A stretch of DNA of 64,000 nt, from NCBI RefSeq assembly GCF_030436345.1, contig NZ_CP124038.1, forward strand, positions 620,001 through 684,000. The letters run 5' to 3'. Positions within the stretch are counted from its first letter, which is position 1. Each line of letters begins with the position of its first letter. This document shows positions 10,520 to 19,598 of the stretch, piece by piece. The DNA comes from [Borrelia] tanukii. GTDB lineage: Bacteria; Spirochaetota; Spirochaetia; Borreliales; Borreliaceae. The notes below the pieces were generated by a model. The model made no database searches and was not told the origin of the DNA. It was given only the letters and a program-made list of their open reading frames with translations. Both the position numbers and the translations under genes were made by a program.

Positions 10520-11725
10520 ATGAATAGTATCTGTGTTATTGAAAAATTGTTATTAACTTTATTTTTTAATTTTTTTCTGCTTTGTGGAGATCTTTTTGCA
10601 GTTAATTTGACGGAGATTAATGAATTATCAAAGCATGCAAAATCAATAATTTTAATGGATTTTGGTACTAAGCGGATACTTTATTCTAAAAATCCTAATT
10701 TGATTTTCCCCCCGGCATCTCTTACAAAAATTGTTACAATTTATACTGCGTTAATTGAGGCTGAAAAGCGAAATATAAAATTAAAAAGCATAGTTCCTAT
10801 TAGTGATTCTGCTTCATATTATAATGCGCCCTTGAATTCTTCTTTAATGTTTTTAGAAAAAGGTCAAATTGTTAATTTTGAAGAGATTTTAAAGGGACTT
10901 TCAGTTTCGTCGGGCAATGATGCTTCTATTGCGATTGCTGAATTTGTAGTAGGCGATGTAAATAGCTTTGTTAATTTGATGAATATTAATGCTTTGAATT
11001 TAGGACTTTTTAATATGCATTTTGTTGAACCTTCTGGATATAGCAAAGAGAATAAAATTACAGCACTAGATATGGCTTTTTTTGTAAAATCTTATATAGA
11101 AAAGTACAAATTTATGCTTAATATTCATTCTTTAAAGTATTTTGTTTATCCAAAGAGTAAAAATTTAGGAACTACTTTATCATCAAAATTTTTAAACTTA
11201 AAACAAAAAAATGCTAATTTATTAATATATGAATATCCTTATTCAGATGGTCTTAAAACAGGATATATTAAGGAATCAGGCTTAAATCTTGTTGCTACTG
11301 CTTTAAAGGGTGAGAGAAGATTAATAGCAGTTGTATTGGGGGTTAAAAAAGGAATTAATGGGTCTGGAGAGAAAATGAGAGCTTTAATTGCAAGAAATTT
11401 ATTTGAGTATGGATTTAATGAATATTCTAAATTTCCTTTAATAGTAAAATTAAAAGAAAAAGTCTATAATGGTACAGTAGATACAGTTGCTCTTTTTTCT
11501 AAAGAGCCTTTTTATTATGTTTTAACTAAAGATGAATTTGATAAAATTAATATAAGTTATACTGTTGATAAGTTGGTTGCTCCCCTTAGTGGGGATGTGT
11601 CTGTGGGGAGGGCCATGATTTTTTTAGAAGAGGAAAAAATAGGGGATGTTGCTTTGTTTAGTAGTAAAGTAAATAAATTAGGGCTTTGGCAATGGCTTTA
11701 TAAGAGTTTTAGAAATTTTTTTTAA
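10520..11725 (+). CDS. dacA: D-alanyl-D-alanine carboxypeptidase (PBP5-like)
   Basis: Low-molecular-weight penicillin-binding protein that trims the terminal D-Ala from peptidoglycan stem peptides in the periplasm. The 401-residue product has a signal peptide (residues about 1-28), the serine nucleophile motif SLTK at S67-K70, SGN at 131-133 and KTG at 245-247, followed by a PBP5-type C-terminal beta domain and a C-terminal amphipathic end (LWQWLYKSFRNFF) of the kind that anchors PBP5 to the membrane. All catalytic residues are intact. It is followed 16 bp later by cheD. Confidence 0.95.
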   Translation: MNSICVIEKLLLTLFFNFFLLCGDLFAVNLTEINELSKHAKSIILMDFGTKRILYSKNPNLIFPPASLTKIVTIYTALIEAEKRNIKLKSIVPISDSASYYNAPLNSSLMFLEKGQIVNFEEILKGLSVSSGNDASIAIAEFVVGDVNSFVNLMNINALNLGLFNMHFVEPSGYSKENKITALDMAFFVKSYIEKYKFMLNIHSLKYFVYPKSKNLGTTLSSKFLNLKQKNANLLIYEYPYSDGLKTGYIKESGLNLVATALKGERRLIAVVLGVKKGINGSGEKMRALIARNLFEYGFNEYSKFPLIVKLKEKVYNGTVDTVALFSKEPFYYVLTKDEFDKINISYTVDKLVAPLSGDVSVGRAMIFLEEEKIGDVALFSSKVNKLGLWQWLYKSFRNFF

Positions 11726-11741
11726 GAGAGTATTAAATTTT

Positions 11742-12233
11742 ATGTTAAATCATTTTAATTTTAAATTGAAACGAGATGTTACAATAATAGTTCCGGGTGA
11801 AGCTTTTGTTTCAAATAAAAGAGTTATTTCTACAATCCTTGGTTCTTGTGTTGCTGTTGTGCTTTTTGATGAATCAAGTAATTTAATTGGAATGAATCAT
11901 TATGTTTTAGTTAGGTCAGATCTTGATATATCTCCTGCTCAAAGAGGAAGATACGGGGTCTATGCTATTCCCATGCTAATAAATGCAATGTTAGAAAATG
12001 GGGCTAATAAAAGTAACCTTAAGGCCAAGCTTTTTGGAGGAACTAATTTTATGGCAAAAGGATCTGTTAAAGTAGGACTTGAAAATTCAGAATTTGCCGT
12101 TAATGCGTTGAATAAGTATCGTATTCCAATCTTAGCTAGAGATTTTGATCAGTCTAAGTCACGAAAGATTTTTGCTTTTCCTGAAAACTTTAAAGTTATT
12201 GTGGAATATCCAGATGGAACAAAGGTTTTTTAA
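11742..12233 (+). CDS. cheD: Chemoreceptor glutamine deamidase CheD
   Basis: CheD deamidates glutamines in methyl-accepting chemotaxis proteins and is controlled by CheC/CheX-type phosphatases. The 163-residue product has the catalytic cysteine in STILGSC (C36) and histidine in GMNHY (H53), followed by the conserved RYG and KLFGG segments. A complete chemotaxis role fits with the receptor gene at the window's left edge. It lies between dacA and the helicase gene, whose TTG start follows 2 bp after its stop, so these are probably cotranscribed. Confidence 0.95.
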   Translation: MLNHFNFKLKRDVTIIVPGEAFVSNKRVISTILGSCVAVVLFDESSNLIGMNHYVLVRSDLDISPAQRGRYGVYAIPMLINAMLENGANKSNLKAKLFGGTNFMAKGSVKVGLENSEFAVNALNKYRIPILARDFDQSKSRKIFAFPENFKVIVEYPDGTKVF

Positions 12234-12235
12234 TC

Positions 12236-14212
12236 TTGCCTGATGATTTTTTTAAAAATTCTCTCAATCAATTCCAATATGAAGCGGTTACCACTATTGA
12301 AGGTGCTCTTTTAATTATTGCTGGTGCTGGTAGTGGAAAAACAACGGTTGTTACTCATAGAATAGCGCATTTACTTCTAAAAGGCATTGCTCAGAAGGAA
12401 ATTTTAGCCTTAACTTTTACCAACAAGGCAGCTAATGAAATGAAAGATAGAATTAGAAAAATTTTAAAAAGTCCTCTTAGCAATCTTATGGTCTCAACTT
12501 TTCATGCTTTTGGACTTTTCTTTTTAAAAGAAAATTATAAATTATTAGGATATAGAAAAAATTTCAGCATTTATGATGATAATGATAAAATTTCTCTTCT
12601 TAAAGAGATTTTACTTGATGAAGGTCTTTTCAATAAAAAAGCTTCTTTAAATTCACTTAGTAATGTTATTTCACTTTTAAAAAATGGGATTCTCACCCTT
12701 AATGATTTAAAGGAAGAAGATATAAATATTTTTAGACTTTATGAAGAGCGATTAAGGCTTTATAATTCTTTTGATTTTGACGATTTGATTTTAAAACCAA
12801 AAGAATTGTTAAGTAATAATTCTGATATTAGAAATAAATATTCTAAAAGATATAAGTATGTTTTGATTGACGAGTTTCAAGATACTTCTTTGATTCAATA
12901 TAATTTTATTCGCCTTTTAATAAATCACAGTAATTTATGTTGTGTTGGGGATGATGATCAATCAATATATTCTTGGCGTGGGGCCAGTTACAATAATATG
13001 TTGCAATTTGAAAAAGATTACAGCGTTAAAGAAATAAAGCTTGAGCAAAATTATCGTTCTGCAAAAAATATTTTAGATGTTGCCAATTCTGTGATTTTAA
13101 ATAATAAAAATAGAAAAGAAAAGACTTTATGGTCTTCAAAGATGTGTAGCAAAGTTATAGATGTTTTTATATTTGAGGATGAAATTCAAGAATCTGAGTT
13201 TGTTGCAAGTCAAATCATAGAGCTTTCAAGATTGGAAGGTTTTCAATCTAAAAAGATAGGGGTTCTTATGAGAACTAATGCTCTTTTTAAAAACGTTGAG
13301 ATGATTTTTAGAAGACAGGGCATAAAATACAAAGTTTCGGGGGGAACATCTTTTTTCCAGAGAAAAGAAATAAAAGATATTATTTCTTATTTAAATGTAA
13401 TAATAAATCCCAAAAGTGATTATGATTTGCTTAGAATCATTAATGTTCCAAGAAGGGGAATTGGCAAGGAATATTTGAAAAAAATTAGAGATATAGCAGA
13501 TAAGAAAGGTTGTTGTATTTATGATGCTCTTTGTGATATTGCTTTTTCTTTTACAAGCATTTCTAGTTACGAAAAGGCTTTAAATAAGCAGGTCATTGAA
13601 AGTATAGAAGATTTTGTATCTTTTATTGAAGAGTATCAATATAAATTTAGTATAACGAAAAACACGTATTCTAATATAATCAAAGAAATGATAGAAAGTG
13701 TTGAATATTGGGGGTTTTTAGTTAGTGAAAATCCCAATTCAATCAAAGTAGCTGAATATAAATATCAAAATATAGAAGGGTTTTTAAGCATAATTAAAAA
13801 TTGGGAATCCAAACAATTTGGCGAATTGAAAGATTTAAGCAGTTTTTTAAATTATATAGTTCTTCAATCTAATGAAGTAAGTGAAGAATCTGAAAATATT
13901 AATATTAATTTAATGACAGTGCATTCTGCTAAAGGTTTAGAATTTGATTATGTATTTTTTATTGCGGTTGAAGACAATATTATTCCGCACCATAGAATCA
14001 TTGAAGATAGTGAAATTGGTTTGGAAGAAGAAAGACGAGTTTTTTATGTTGCATTAACTCGTGCAAAAGATTCTCTTATTATCACTATGGCTAATAAGCG
14101 GAAAAAAGATAAGCAAATTTTTGAGCAGTTGCCTTCAAGATTCATTTCAGAAATTCCCAAAGAATTTTTAAATTTTAATTATTATGCAAGTTTTATTGAA
14201 AATAAAGCTTAA
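12236..14212 (+). CDS. Superfamily 1 DNA helicase, UvrD/Rep/PcrA type
   Basis: A 658-residue 3'-5' DNA helicase. Motif I is AGAGSGKT (K35), motif II DEFQDT, motif III GDDDQSIYSWRGA, motif IV region LEQNYRS, motif V VHSAKGLEFD and motif VI VALTRAK, all intact and in order. These enzymes act in nucleotide excision and mismatch repair, and at stalled forks. Whether this one is the Rep, PcrA or UvrD functional equivalent cannot be decided from sequence. The start is TTG (12236) two bases after cheD; an AAAGG lies 10 nt upstream. No nuclease domain is present. Confidence 0.95.
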   Translation: MPDDFFKNSLNQFQYEAVTTIEGALLIIAGAGSGKTTVVTHRIAHLLLKGIAQKEILALTFTNKAANEMKDRIRKILKSPLSNLMVSTFHAFGLFFLKENYKLLGYRKNFSIYDDNDKISLLKEILLDEGLFNKKASLNSLSNVISLLKNGILTLNDLKEEDINIFRLYEERLRLYNSFDFDDLILKPKELLSNNSDIRNKYSKRYKYVLIDEFQDTSLIQYNFIRLLINHSNLCCVGDDDQSIYSWRGASYNNMLQFEKDYSVKEIKLEQNYRSAKNILDVANSVILNNKNRKEKTLWSSKMCSKVIDVFIFEDEIQESEFVASQIIELSRLEGFQSKKIGVLMRTNALFKNVEMIFRRQGIKYKVSGGTSFFQRKEIKDIISYLNVIINPKSDYDLLRIINVPRRGIGKEYLKKIRDIADKKGCCIYDALCDIAFSFTSISSYEKALNKQVIESIEDFVSFIEEYQYKFSITKNTYSNIIKEMIESVEYWGFLVSENPNSIKVAEYKYQNIEGFLSIIKNWESKQFGELKDLSSFLNYIVLQSNEVSEESENININLMTVHSAKGLEFDYVFFIAVEDNIIPHHRIIEDSEIGLEEERRVFYVALTRAKDSLIITMANKRKKDKQIFEQLPSRFISEIPKEFLNFNYYASFIENKA

Positions 14213-14329
14213 TGAACATTATTTAATATTATTGAATGAATTTTAAGATTGATTTAGTATATTATATGAGTAGTTATAATTAAATCTAAGCATGTTTATG
14301 AATTTGATTGTAAGGAAAGGAAAGTTGTT

Positions 14330-15760
14330 ATGAGTATTGTAATTGATTTTTTTAAAGAGATATCAAAAATTCCAAGATGTTCAAAAAATGTTAAAGGAAT
14401 TATTAATTTTATTAAGGATAGATCCAAAGAATTTGGTTATCCTTTTAAAGAAGATGCTGTTGGTAACATTGTGGTGCAGATAAAATCCAATAATAACATT
14501 GATATGCATCCTATTATTTTACAATCTCATGTTGATATGGTTTGTGAAAAAAACGAGTCCAGTTCGCATAATTTTGAAACAGATCCAATTAAAATTGTTG
14601 AAGAGGATGGGTATCTCAAAGGAATGGGGACTACTCTTGGAGCTGATAATGGGATTGGGGTAGCTATGATGCTGGGCATTATGAGTGAGGCCAATAGTTT
14701 TCCTCATCCCGATTTAGAACTTCTTTTTACTGTTGATGAAGAAATAGGTTTAATAGGTGCTCTTGATCTTGATCCTAAGTTATGCAGTGGTAAAAGCCTT
14801 ATTAATCTTGATGGAGAAGAGGAGGGGTATTTTTTAGTTGGTTGCGCGGGATCAAGACTTGTTGAGATTGTTTTTTCTCCTCAGTATAGTCTTGCAACAA
14901 AAAAAACAAAAGTAGAAATTTCGTTTAAAGGGCTTAAAGGTGGCCATTCTGGTGCAGATATTCATTTAGATTTGGCAAATTCTTTAAAATTAATGTTTTT
15001 TGCTCTTTTTGAAATTAAAACAAATATTGATTTTGAGATTGAAAATATTTTTGGTGGAGACAGCAGTAATGCAATTCCAAATGGAGCTAAGGCTTTAATC
15101 TTTATTAATGATAGTGATTATGATTTATTGAATAAAGAGCTTCAACTTTTCGTATCGAAAGTTAAAAGTATGTATCCTTTTGAAAATGAATTTGACATTG
15201 TTGTTAATAAAAGAGAATTTTCATCAGTTAAAGTTCTTGATGAAAATAGCAAAAACAAAATTTTAAATATGGGAATGGGATTTTTACATGGAGTTCAAAA
15301 AGTAGAAAATTATGAGAATAAGCTTATTAAGACTTCTTTAAATTTTTCAAGTCTTTTAAGGGTGCAAGACAACTATATTTTTACTTTTTTAATAAGATCT
15401 TTATTGGATTTGGACAAAGAGTATGTTTTTAATCATTTGCAATCAATAGGTAATTTATCAGGAGCTGATTCGCGTGTAATTTATGATGATCCTTCTTGGC
15501 AGCCTGATAAGAATAGCAATCTTTTAAAACATCTTCAAAGCGTGTATAAAGAGATGTATCTTGAAGATGCTAATGTTTCTTTAATACATGCAGGGCTTGA
15601 AACAGGAATAATATCTTCTAGGTTAGGAGGCATAGAATCTGTTACTCTTGGGCCTTGGATTGAATCGCCTCATACTACTAGAGAAAGAGTAAACATTTCT
15701 TCAACTATTAGAGTTTATGATTTTTTGAAGAAAAGTTTAGAAAAATTTTTAAAAGTTTAG
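14330..15760 (+). CDS. pepD: Aminoacyl-histidine dipeptidase (M20 family)
   Basis: A 476-residue cytoplasmic zinc dipeptidase of the PepD/carnosinase-like M20 family. Metal-site motifs are visible: SHVDMV (His, Asp), GADNGIG (bridging Asp), DEEIGL (catalytic and ligand Glu) and the C-terminal HAGLETG and SPHTTRE segments; the dimerisation/lid domain lies between about residues 200 and 400. It probably releases amino acids from imported peptides, important in an organism without amino-acid biosynthesis. An AAGGAAAGG stretch precedes the ATG, and a possible sigma-70 promoter (TTGAAT at 14232, TAGTAT at 14255) lies upstream. Confidence 0.93.
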   Translation: MSIVIDFFKEISKIPRCSKNVKGIINFIKDRSKEFGYPFKEDAVGNIVVQIKSNNNIDMHPIILQSHVDMVCEKNESSSHNFETDPIKIVEEDGYLKGMGTTLGADNGIGVAMMLGIMSEANSFPHPDLELLFTVDEEIGLIGALDLDPKLCSGKSLINLDGEEEGYFLVGCAGSRLVEIVFSPQYSLATKKTKVEISFKGLKGGHSGADIHLDLANSLKLMFFALFEIKTNIDFEIENIFGGDSSNAIPNGAKALIFINDSDYDLLNKELQLFVSKVKSMYPFENEFDIVVNKREFSSVKVLDENSKNKILNMGMGFLHGVQKVENYENKLIKTSLNFSSLLRVQDNYIFTFLIRSLLDLDKEYVFNHLQSIGNLSGADSRVIYDDPSWQPDKNSNLLKHLQSVYKEMYLEDANVSLIHAGLETGIISSRLGGIESVTLGPWIESPHTTRERVNISSTIRVYDFLKKSLEKFLKV

Positions 15761-15818
15761 TGTTTTAATATAAATTTTTCAATAAAAGTTGTATAGTTTT
15801 TATTATTTTTATCTTTTA

Positions 15819-15847
15819 TTGACTTAGAAATTAAATATCTATAAAAT
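15819..15847 (+). promoter_or_regulatory. Sigma-70 promoter of the tRNA cluster
   Basis: TTGACT at 15819-15824, a 17-bp spacer and TAAAAT at 15842-15847 give a near-consensus promoter. The predicted start falls about 20 nt before tRNA-His. Confidence 0.65.
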
Positions 15848-15875
15848 ATTATAGTAATCATAGTCACTCGTTATT

Positions 15876-15949
15876 GGTGGTTGTAGCTCAGTTGGTAGAG
15901 CGTCGGGTTGTGGTTCCGAATGTCGCGGGTTCAAGCCCCGTCAATCACC
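15876..15949 (+). tRNA. tRNA-His (GTG)
   Basis: Cloverleaf with a 7-nt loop TTGTGGT (anticodon GTG), GGTTCAAGC in the T arm, and the histidine-specific extra G at position -1 opposite C73. CCA is not encoded. First of four tRNAs on this strand. Confidence 0.96.
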
Positions 15950-15972
15950 CTGTAATCAATTTTATTTTAACT

Positions 15973-16046
15973 GCATTCATAGCTCAATTGGATAGAGCAG
16001 TGGACTTCGAATCCGAAGGTTGCAGGTTCGAGTCCTGCTGAGTGCG
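15973..16046 (+). tRNA. tRNA-Arg (TCG)
   Basis: Acceptor GCATTCA pairs with TGAGTGC; anticodon loop CTTCGAA gives TCG; T-loop GGTTCGAGTCC is standard. G73, no encoded CCA. It lies 23 bp after tRNA-His. Confidence 0.95.
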
Positions 16047-16125
16047 AAAATATTATTTATTTGCTAGATTGGGCATACTTGCAAAAGCTTTTAAGTTTTT
16101 GTATACTAGTTTGAGTATGAAGTAT

Positions 16126-16206
16126 GCAGGAGTGGTGGAATTGGCAGACACGCTAGACTTAGGATCTAGTGCCTTTGGCGTGTGGGTTCGACTCCCACCT
16201 TCTGTA
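16126..16206 (+). tRNA. tRNA-Leu (TAG)
   Basis: Class II tRNA with a long variable arm (TGCCTTTGGCGT region); anticodon loop CTTAGGA gives TAG. The acceptor stem is GCAGGAG with CTTCTGT, including two G-T pairs, and A73. CCA is not encoded. Confidence 0.94.
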
Positions 16207-16211
16207 AAATT

Positions 16212-16283
16212 GCGAAAGTAACTCAGGGGTAGAGTGTCACCTTGCCAAGGTGAAAGTCGCGGGTTCAAATCCCGTCTTTCGCT
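16212..16283 (+). tRNA. tRNA-Gly (GCC)
   Basis: Acceptor GCGAAAG pairs with CTTTCGC; anticodon loop TTGCCAA gives GCC; T-loop GGTTCAAATCC. Only 5 bp from tRNA-Leu and 40 bp before tig, so tig may be read from the same transcript. Confidence 0.95.
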
Positions 16284-16323
16284 TTTTAATAATTGTCAAT
16301 AAGGTTTAATTGAGGCAGTAACA

Positions 16324-17676
16324 GTGATTTTGAGTAAAGATATTAAGCTTCTTCCGGGTTCAAAAGTTGAGGTTGTCATTAGAGTTCCAAAAAATATTAT
16401 TCAGGAAAAATACAACTCATTATTGCAGAATTATTCTTCCCGGCTTAAGATTCAAGGTTTTAGAATTGGAAAAGTTCCTATTAATATTATTGAGAGTAAA
16501 TATTCTGAGGGCTTAAGAGCTACTGTTTTAGAAGAGGTGGTTAATAATTCTCTTAAAGAATTTTTTAAAGAAGAATCTAAAAGGCCTTTAAGCTATGCTT
16601 CTCCTACTATAAAGGAAAAAGATTTAAGATTAGAGCTTGATAAAGATTTTGAATTTACTTTTGTATATGAGACTTACCCTGAATTTAAAATTCCAAGTTT
16701 TGAGGATATTGATATTAAAGTAGAGGTTCCTGAAGTTTTTATTGATGATTCTGATATTGATAATGAGATTAGGCGTCTTCAAATAGAAAATTCAATTATT
16801 ATTGAAGATGAGGAAGAAATTGTCAAGAAAGACAGCATTGTTAAAGTAGATTTTGTTGAACTTGATGATGTTTTAAATGAGATAATATCAACAAAAAGAC
16901 AAGATTTTGTTTTTACAGTTGGAAAATCTGATACTTATTATGATTTTGACAGAGATGTAATTGGCATGAGAATAAATGAGGAAAGGCTTATAGAAAAATC
17001 TTATGTTACGGATTACAAATTTGAAGAACTTGCAGGCTCTTCAAGAAAATTGAAGGTTAAGATTAAGAGTATTAAAAAAAGAGATCTCCCTTTAATAGAT
17101 GACGAGTTTGCAAAAGATATTAGCGATAGATATAATACGCTAGATGATCTTAAAAATTTTATAAGATCTAATATCTTAGACCTTGTTGAAGAAAAGAAAG
17201 AAGCTTTAAAGCTAAATAAATTTTTTTCTACTATTTCTGAAAAATTAGAAATAGATATTCCCCGCTCAATGATTGAGGCGGAAATTGAAATTGCTTTTAA
17301 GGATATCGCAAAACAAAGTAAGATGAGTCTTGAAGAGTTTAAAGGTGTGTTTTATTCTTCAGGATATGTTGATGGTAATAATTTAAAAGATGAAATTCTT
17401 GGCAATTTAAAATCTAAGTTAATAATTCAGAAAATGGTGGATTTAGATCCAATTGAAGTTACTGAGAGTGATCTTAAGGATGATATGACTAAGCAGTCTG
17501 AGAATTCGGGTGTAAGTTATGAGGAAATTAGAAAATTTTATGAAGATCAAAATTTGATTTCTTATTTAAAGGATGATATCAAAAGAAAAAGAGTTAAGAA
17601 AAAAATTTTAGCAAATCTTAAGGAAGTAAAAGGCAAGCAAGTTTCTTTTAAAGATTTTGTTAATTATAAAATTTAG
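16324..17676 (+). CDS. tig: Trigger factor
   Basis: Ribosome-associated chaperone with peptidyl-prolyl isomerase domain, 450 residues. The N-terminal ribosome-binding signature is GFRIGKVP; the FKBP-like domain covers roughly residues 150-245, where the usual aromatic active-site residues are poorly kept, and the C-terminal helical cradle follows. The start is GTG at 16324 after GAGGCAG. It opens the proteostasis block tig-clpP-clpX-lon, an arrangement common in bacteria. No separate promoter is obvious in the 40 bp after tRNA-Gly, so readthrough from the tRNA cluster is possible. Confidence 0.96.
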   Translation: MILSKDIKLLPGSKVEVVIRVPKNIIQEKYNSLLQNYSSRLKIQGFRIGKVPINIIESKYSEGLRATVLEEVVNNSLKEFFKEESKRPLSYASPTIKEKDLRLELDKDFEFTFVYETYPEFKIPSFEDIDIKVEVPEVFIDDSDIDNEIRRLQIENSIIIEDEEEIVKKDSIVKVDFVELDDVLNEIISTKRQDFVFTVGKSDTYYDFDRDVIGMRINEERLIEKSYVTDYKFEELAGSSRKLKVKIKSIKKRDLPLIDDEFAKDISDRYNTLDDLKNFIRSNILDLVEEKKEALKLNKFFSTISEKLEIDIPRSMIEAEIEIAFKDIAKQSKMSLEEFKGVFYSSGYVDGNNLKDEILGNLKSKLIIQKMVDLDPIEVTESDLKDDMTKQSENSGVSYEEIRKFYEDQNLISYLKDDIKRKRVKKKILANLKEVKGKQVSFKDFVNYKI

Positions 17677-17688
17677 TGAGTAAAAAAA

Positions 17689-18282
17689 ATGGAGTTTATG
17701 CATAATTTAATACCCACTGTGATAGAGCATACAGGAAATTATGAGAGAGTATTTGATATATATTCAAGATTACTTAGAGAGCGTATAATATTTTTGAGTG
17801 GTGAGATTAATGATCCTAAGGCAGATACCGTGATTGCTCAACTTTTGTTTTTAGAATCAGAAGATTCAAACAAAGATATTTATCTTTACTTGAATTCTCC
17901 AGGGGGCAGTATTACTGCAGGTCTTGCAATTTATGATACTATGCAATATATAAAACCTGATGTAAGGACAATTTGCATTGGGCAAGCTGCTTCAATGGGA
18001 GCTTTTTTGCTTGCTAGTGGTGCTAAGGGTAAAAGAGAATCTTTAACTTATTCGAGGATAATGATTCACCAGCCTTGGGGTGGAATAAGTGGTCAGGCTA
18101 GCGATATTAATATACAAGCTAATGAAATTTTAAGACTTAAAAAATTAATAATAGATATTATGTCTAATCAGATAGGGGTTGATAAGGAAAAACTGGCTCT
18201 TGATATGGAAAGAGATTATTTTATGACTTCAAGTGATGCTCTTAAATATGGTCTTATTGATAGTATCTTGATGAGGGATTAG
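17689..18282 (+). CDS. clpP: ATP-dependent Clp protease proteolytic subunit
   Basis: Serine protease subunit forming the tetradecameric barrel fed by ClpX or ClpA. Counting from ATG 17689, the catalytic serine is S102 in GQAASMGAF and the histidine H127 in MIHQPWGG, with the downstream aspartate region intact; the length (197 residues) is normal. A second ATG at 17698 gives an N-terminus [10 protein letters not shown] closer to most ClpPs and is preceded by GGAG only 3 nt away, so the start is uncertain by three codons. It lies 12 bp after tig and 23 bp before clpX. Confidence 0.95.
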   Translation: MEFMHNLIPTVIEHTGNYERVFDIYSRLLRERIIFLSGEINDPKADTVIAQLLFLESEDSNKDIYLYLNSPGGSITAGLAIYDTMQYIKPDVRTICIGQAASMGAFLLASGAKGKRESLTYSRIMIHQPWGGISGQASDINIQANEILRLKKLIIDIMSNQIGVDKEKLALDMERDYFMTSSDALKYGLIDSILMRD

Positions 18283-18305
18283 TTTTATTTTCGGTAAAAA
18301 TTTTT

Positions 18306-19598
18306 ATGGCAAGAGTAAAAGGTCAAAAAGTAAAAGAGTGTTCTTTTTGTGGGCTTAGTGTTGCTGAGCTCGGGGGTAATGTTGTTATATCTAATGGAGT
18401 AGCAATTTGTCCTGAATGTTCTAAAATATGTCACAATCTTTTTAAGGAAAAGTTGTGTAAGCCACTAGATTCTAAGTCTAATGGTTTGCCAACCCCCAAA
18501 CAACTTAAAGATCATTTAGATATGCATGTTGTTGGGCAAGAAGATGCAAAAAAAGTTTTATCTGTGGCTGTTTATAATCATTATAAGAGAATATTGAAAA
18601 ATAATAAATATGATGATGGCATTGAGATTGAAAAATCCAATATACTTTTGGTTGGGCCAACGGGCAGTGGTAAAACTTTGCTTGCAAAAACATTGGCTGC
18701 AGAGATGAATGTGCCATTTGCAATAGCAGATGCTACAACTTTGACAGAAGCTGGATATGTTGGTGAAGATGTAGAAAATATTTTGCTTAAATTAATACAT
18801 GCTGCTCATGGAGATGTTAGTTTAGCCGAGAAAGGGATAATTTATATAGATGAAATAGATAAAATTGCTAAAAAAAATGAAAATGTTTCAATAACAAGAG
18901 ATGTTTCTGGAGAAGGAGTTCAACAGGCTTTGTTAAAGATAATTGAGGGTACTATTGCTAATGTTCCCCCAAGAGGTGGTAGAAAACATCCTTATGAGGA
19001 TACTATTGAAATTAATACTCAAAACATACTCTTTATATGTGGTGGTGCTTTTGTTGGACTTGAAAATATTGTTAAGAATCGAATAAATAAGAGTTCTATT
19101 GGGTTTTCAGCAATTGAAAAAAAGAATATAAGAGAGGATACTTCATTAAAGTATTTAGAAATGGAAGATTTGATTAAATTTGGTTTGATACCAGAATTTG
19201 TTGGTAGACTTCCTGTACATTCGTATCTTGAAAAATTAAATAAAGAAGATTTGATGAGAATATTAGTTGATCCCCAAAATTCTATTGTTAAGCAGTATTA
19301 TCATATGTTTAAAATGGATAATGTTGAATTAGTATTTGAAAAAGATGCTTTAGAATCAATTGTAGATGAAGCTATTCTAAAAAATACTGGAGCAAGAGGT
19401 CTTAGGTCTATTTTAGAGGGTCTTCTTAAAGATGTTATGTTTGAGGTTCCTTCGATTAGTAGGACTAAGAAGGTTGTTGTTACAAAAGAATCTGTTTTAA
19501 ATGCAGATATTAACCCATTAATTTTGGTGGGAAATGCAACTAAGAAACCTTGGGCAAAAGAGTTATATGAAATCAATCTTAAATATGATAAAAAATAA
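18306..19598 (+). CDS. clpX: ATP-dependent Clp protease ATPase subunit ClpX
   Basis: AAA+ unfoldase partner of ClpP, 430 residues. The N-terminal zinc-binding domain has four cysteines at C12, C15, C35 and C38; then come Walker A GPTGSGKT, Walker B IYIDEIDK, the pore loop GYVGEDVE and the sensor/arginine region GARGLRS. The 3' end overlaps the start of lon by about 32 bp, indicating translational coupling with lon. Confidence 0.97.
   Translation: MARVKGQKVKECSFCGLSVAELGGNVVISNGVAICPECSKICHNLFKEKLCKPLDSKSNGLPTPKQLKDHLDMHVVGQEDAKKVLSVAVYNHYKRILKNNKYDDGIEIEKSNILLVGPTGSGKTLLAKTLAAEMNVPFAIADATTLTEAGYVGEDVENILLKLIHAAHGDVSLAEKGIIYIDEIDKIAKKNENVSITRDVSGEGVQQALLKIIEGTIANVPPRGGRKHPYEDTIEINTQNILFICGGAFVGLENIVKNRINKSSIGFSAIEKKNIREDTSLKYLEMEDLIKFGLIPEFVGRLPVHSYLEKLNKEDLMRILVDPQNSIVKQYYHMFKMDNVELVFEKDALESIVDEAILKNTGARGLRSILEGLLKDVMFEVPSISRTKKVVVTKESVLNADINPLILVGNATKKPWAKELYEINLKYDKK

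Noticed and set aside
16053-16268. 71-codon minus-strand frame across tRNA-Leu and tRNA-Gly
   Set aside because: It is the complement of two tRNA genes; its residues come from antisense tRNA arms, a well-known false gene.
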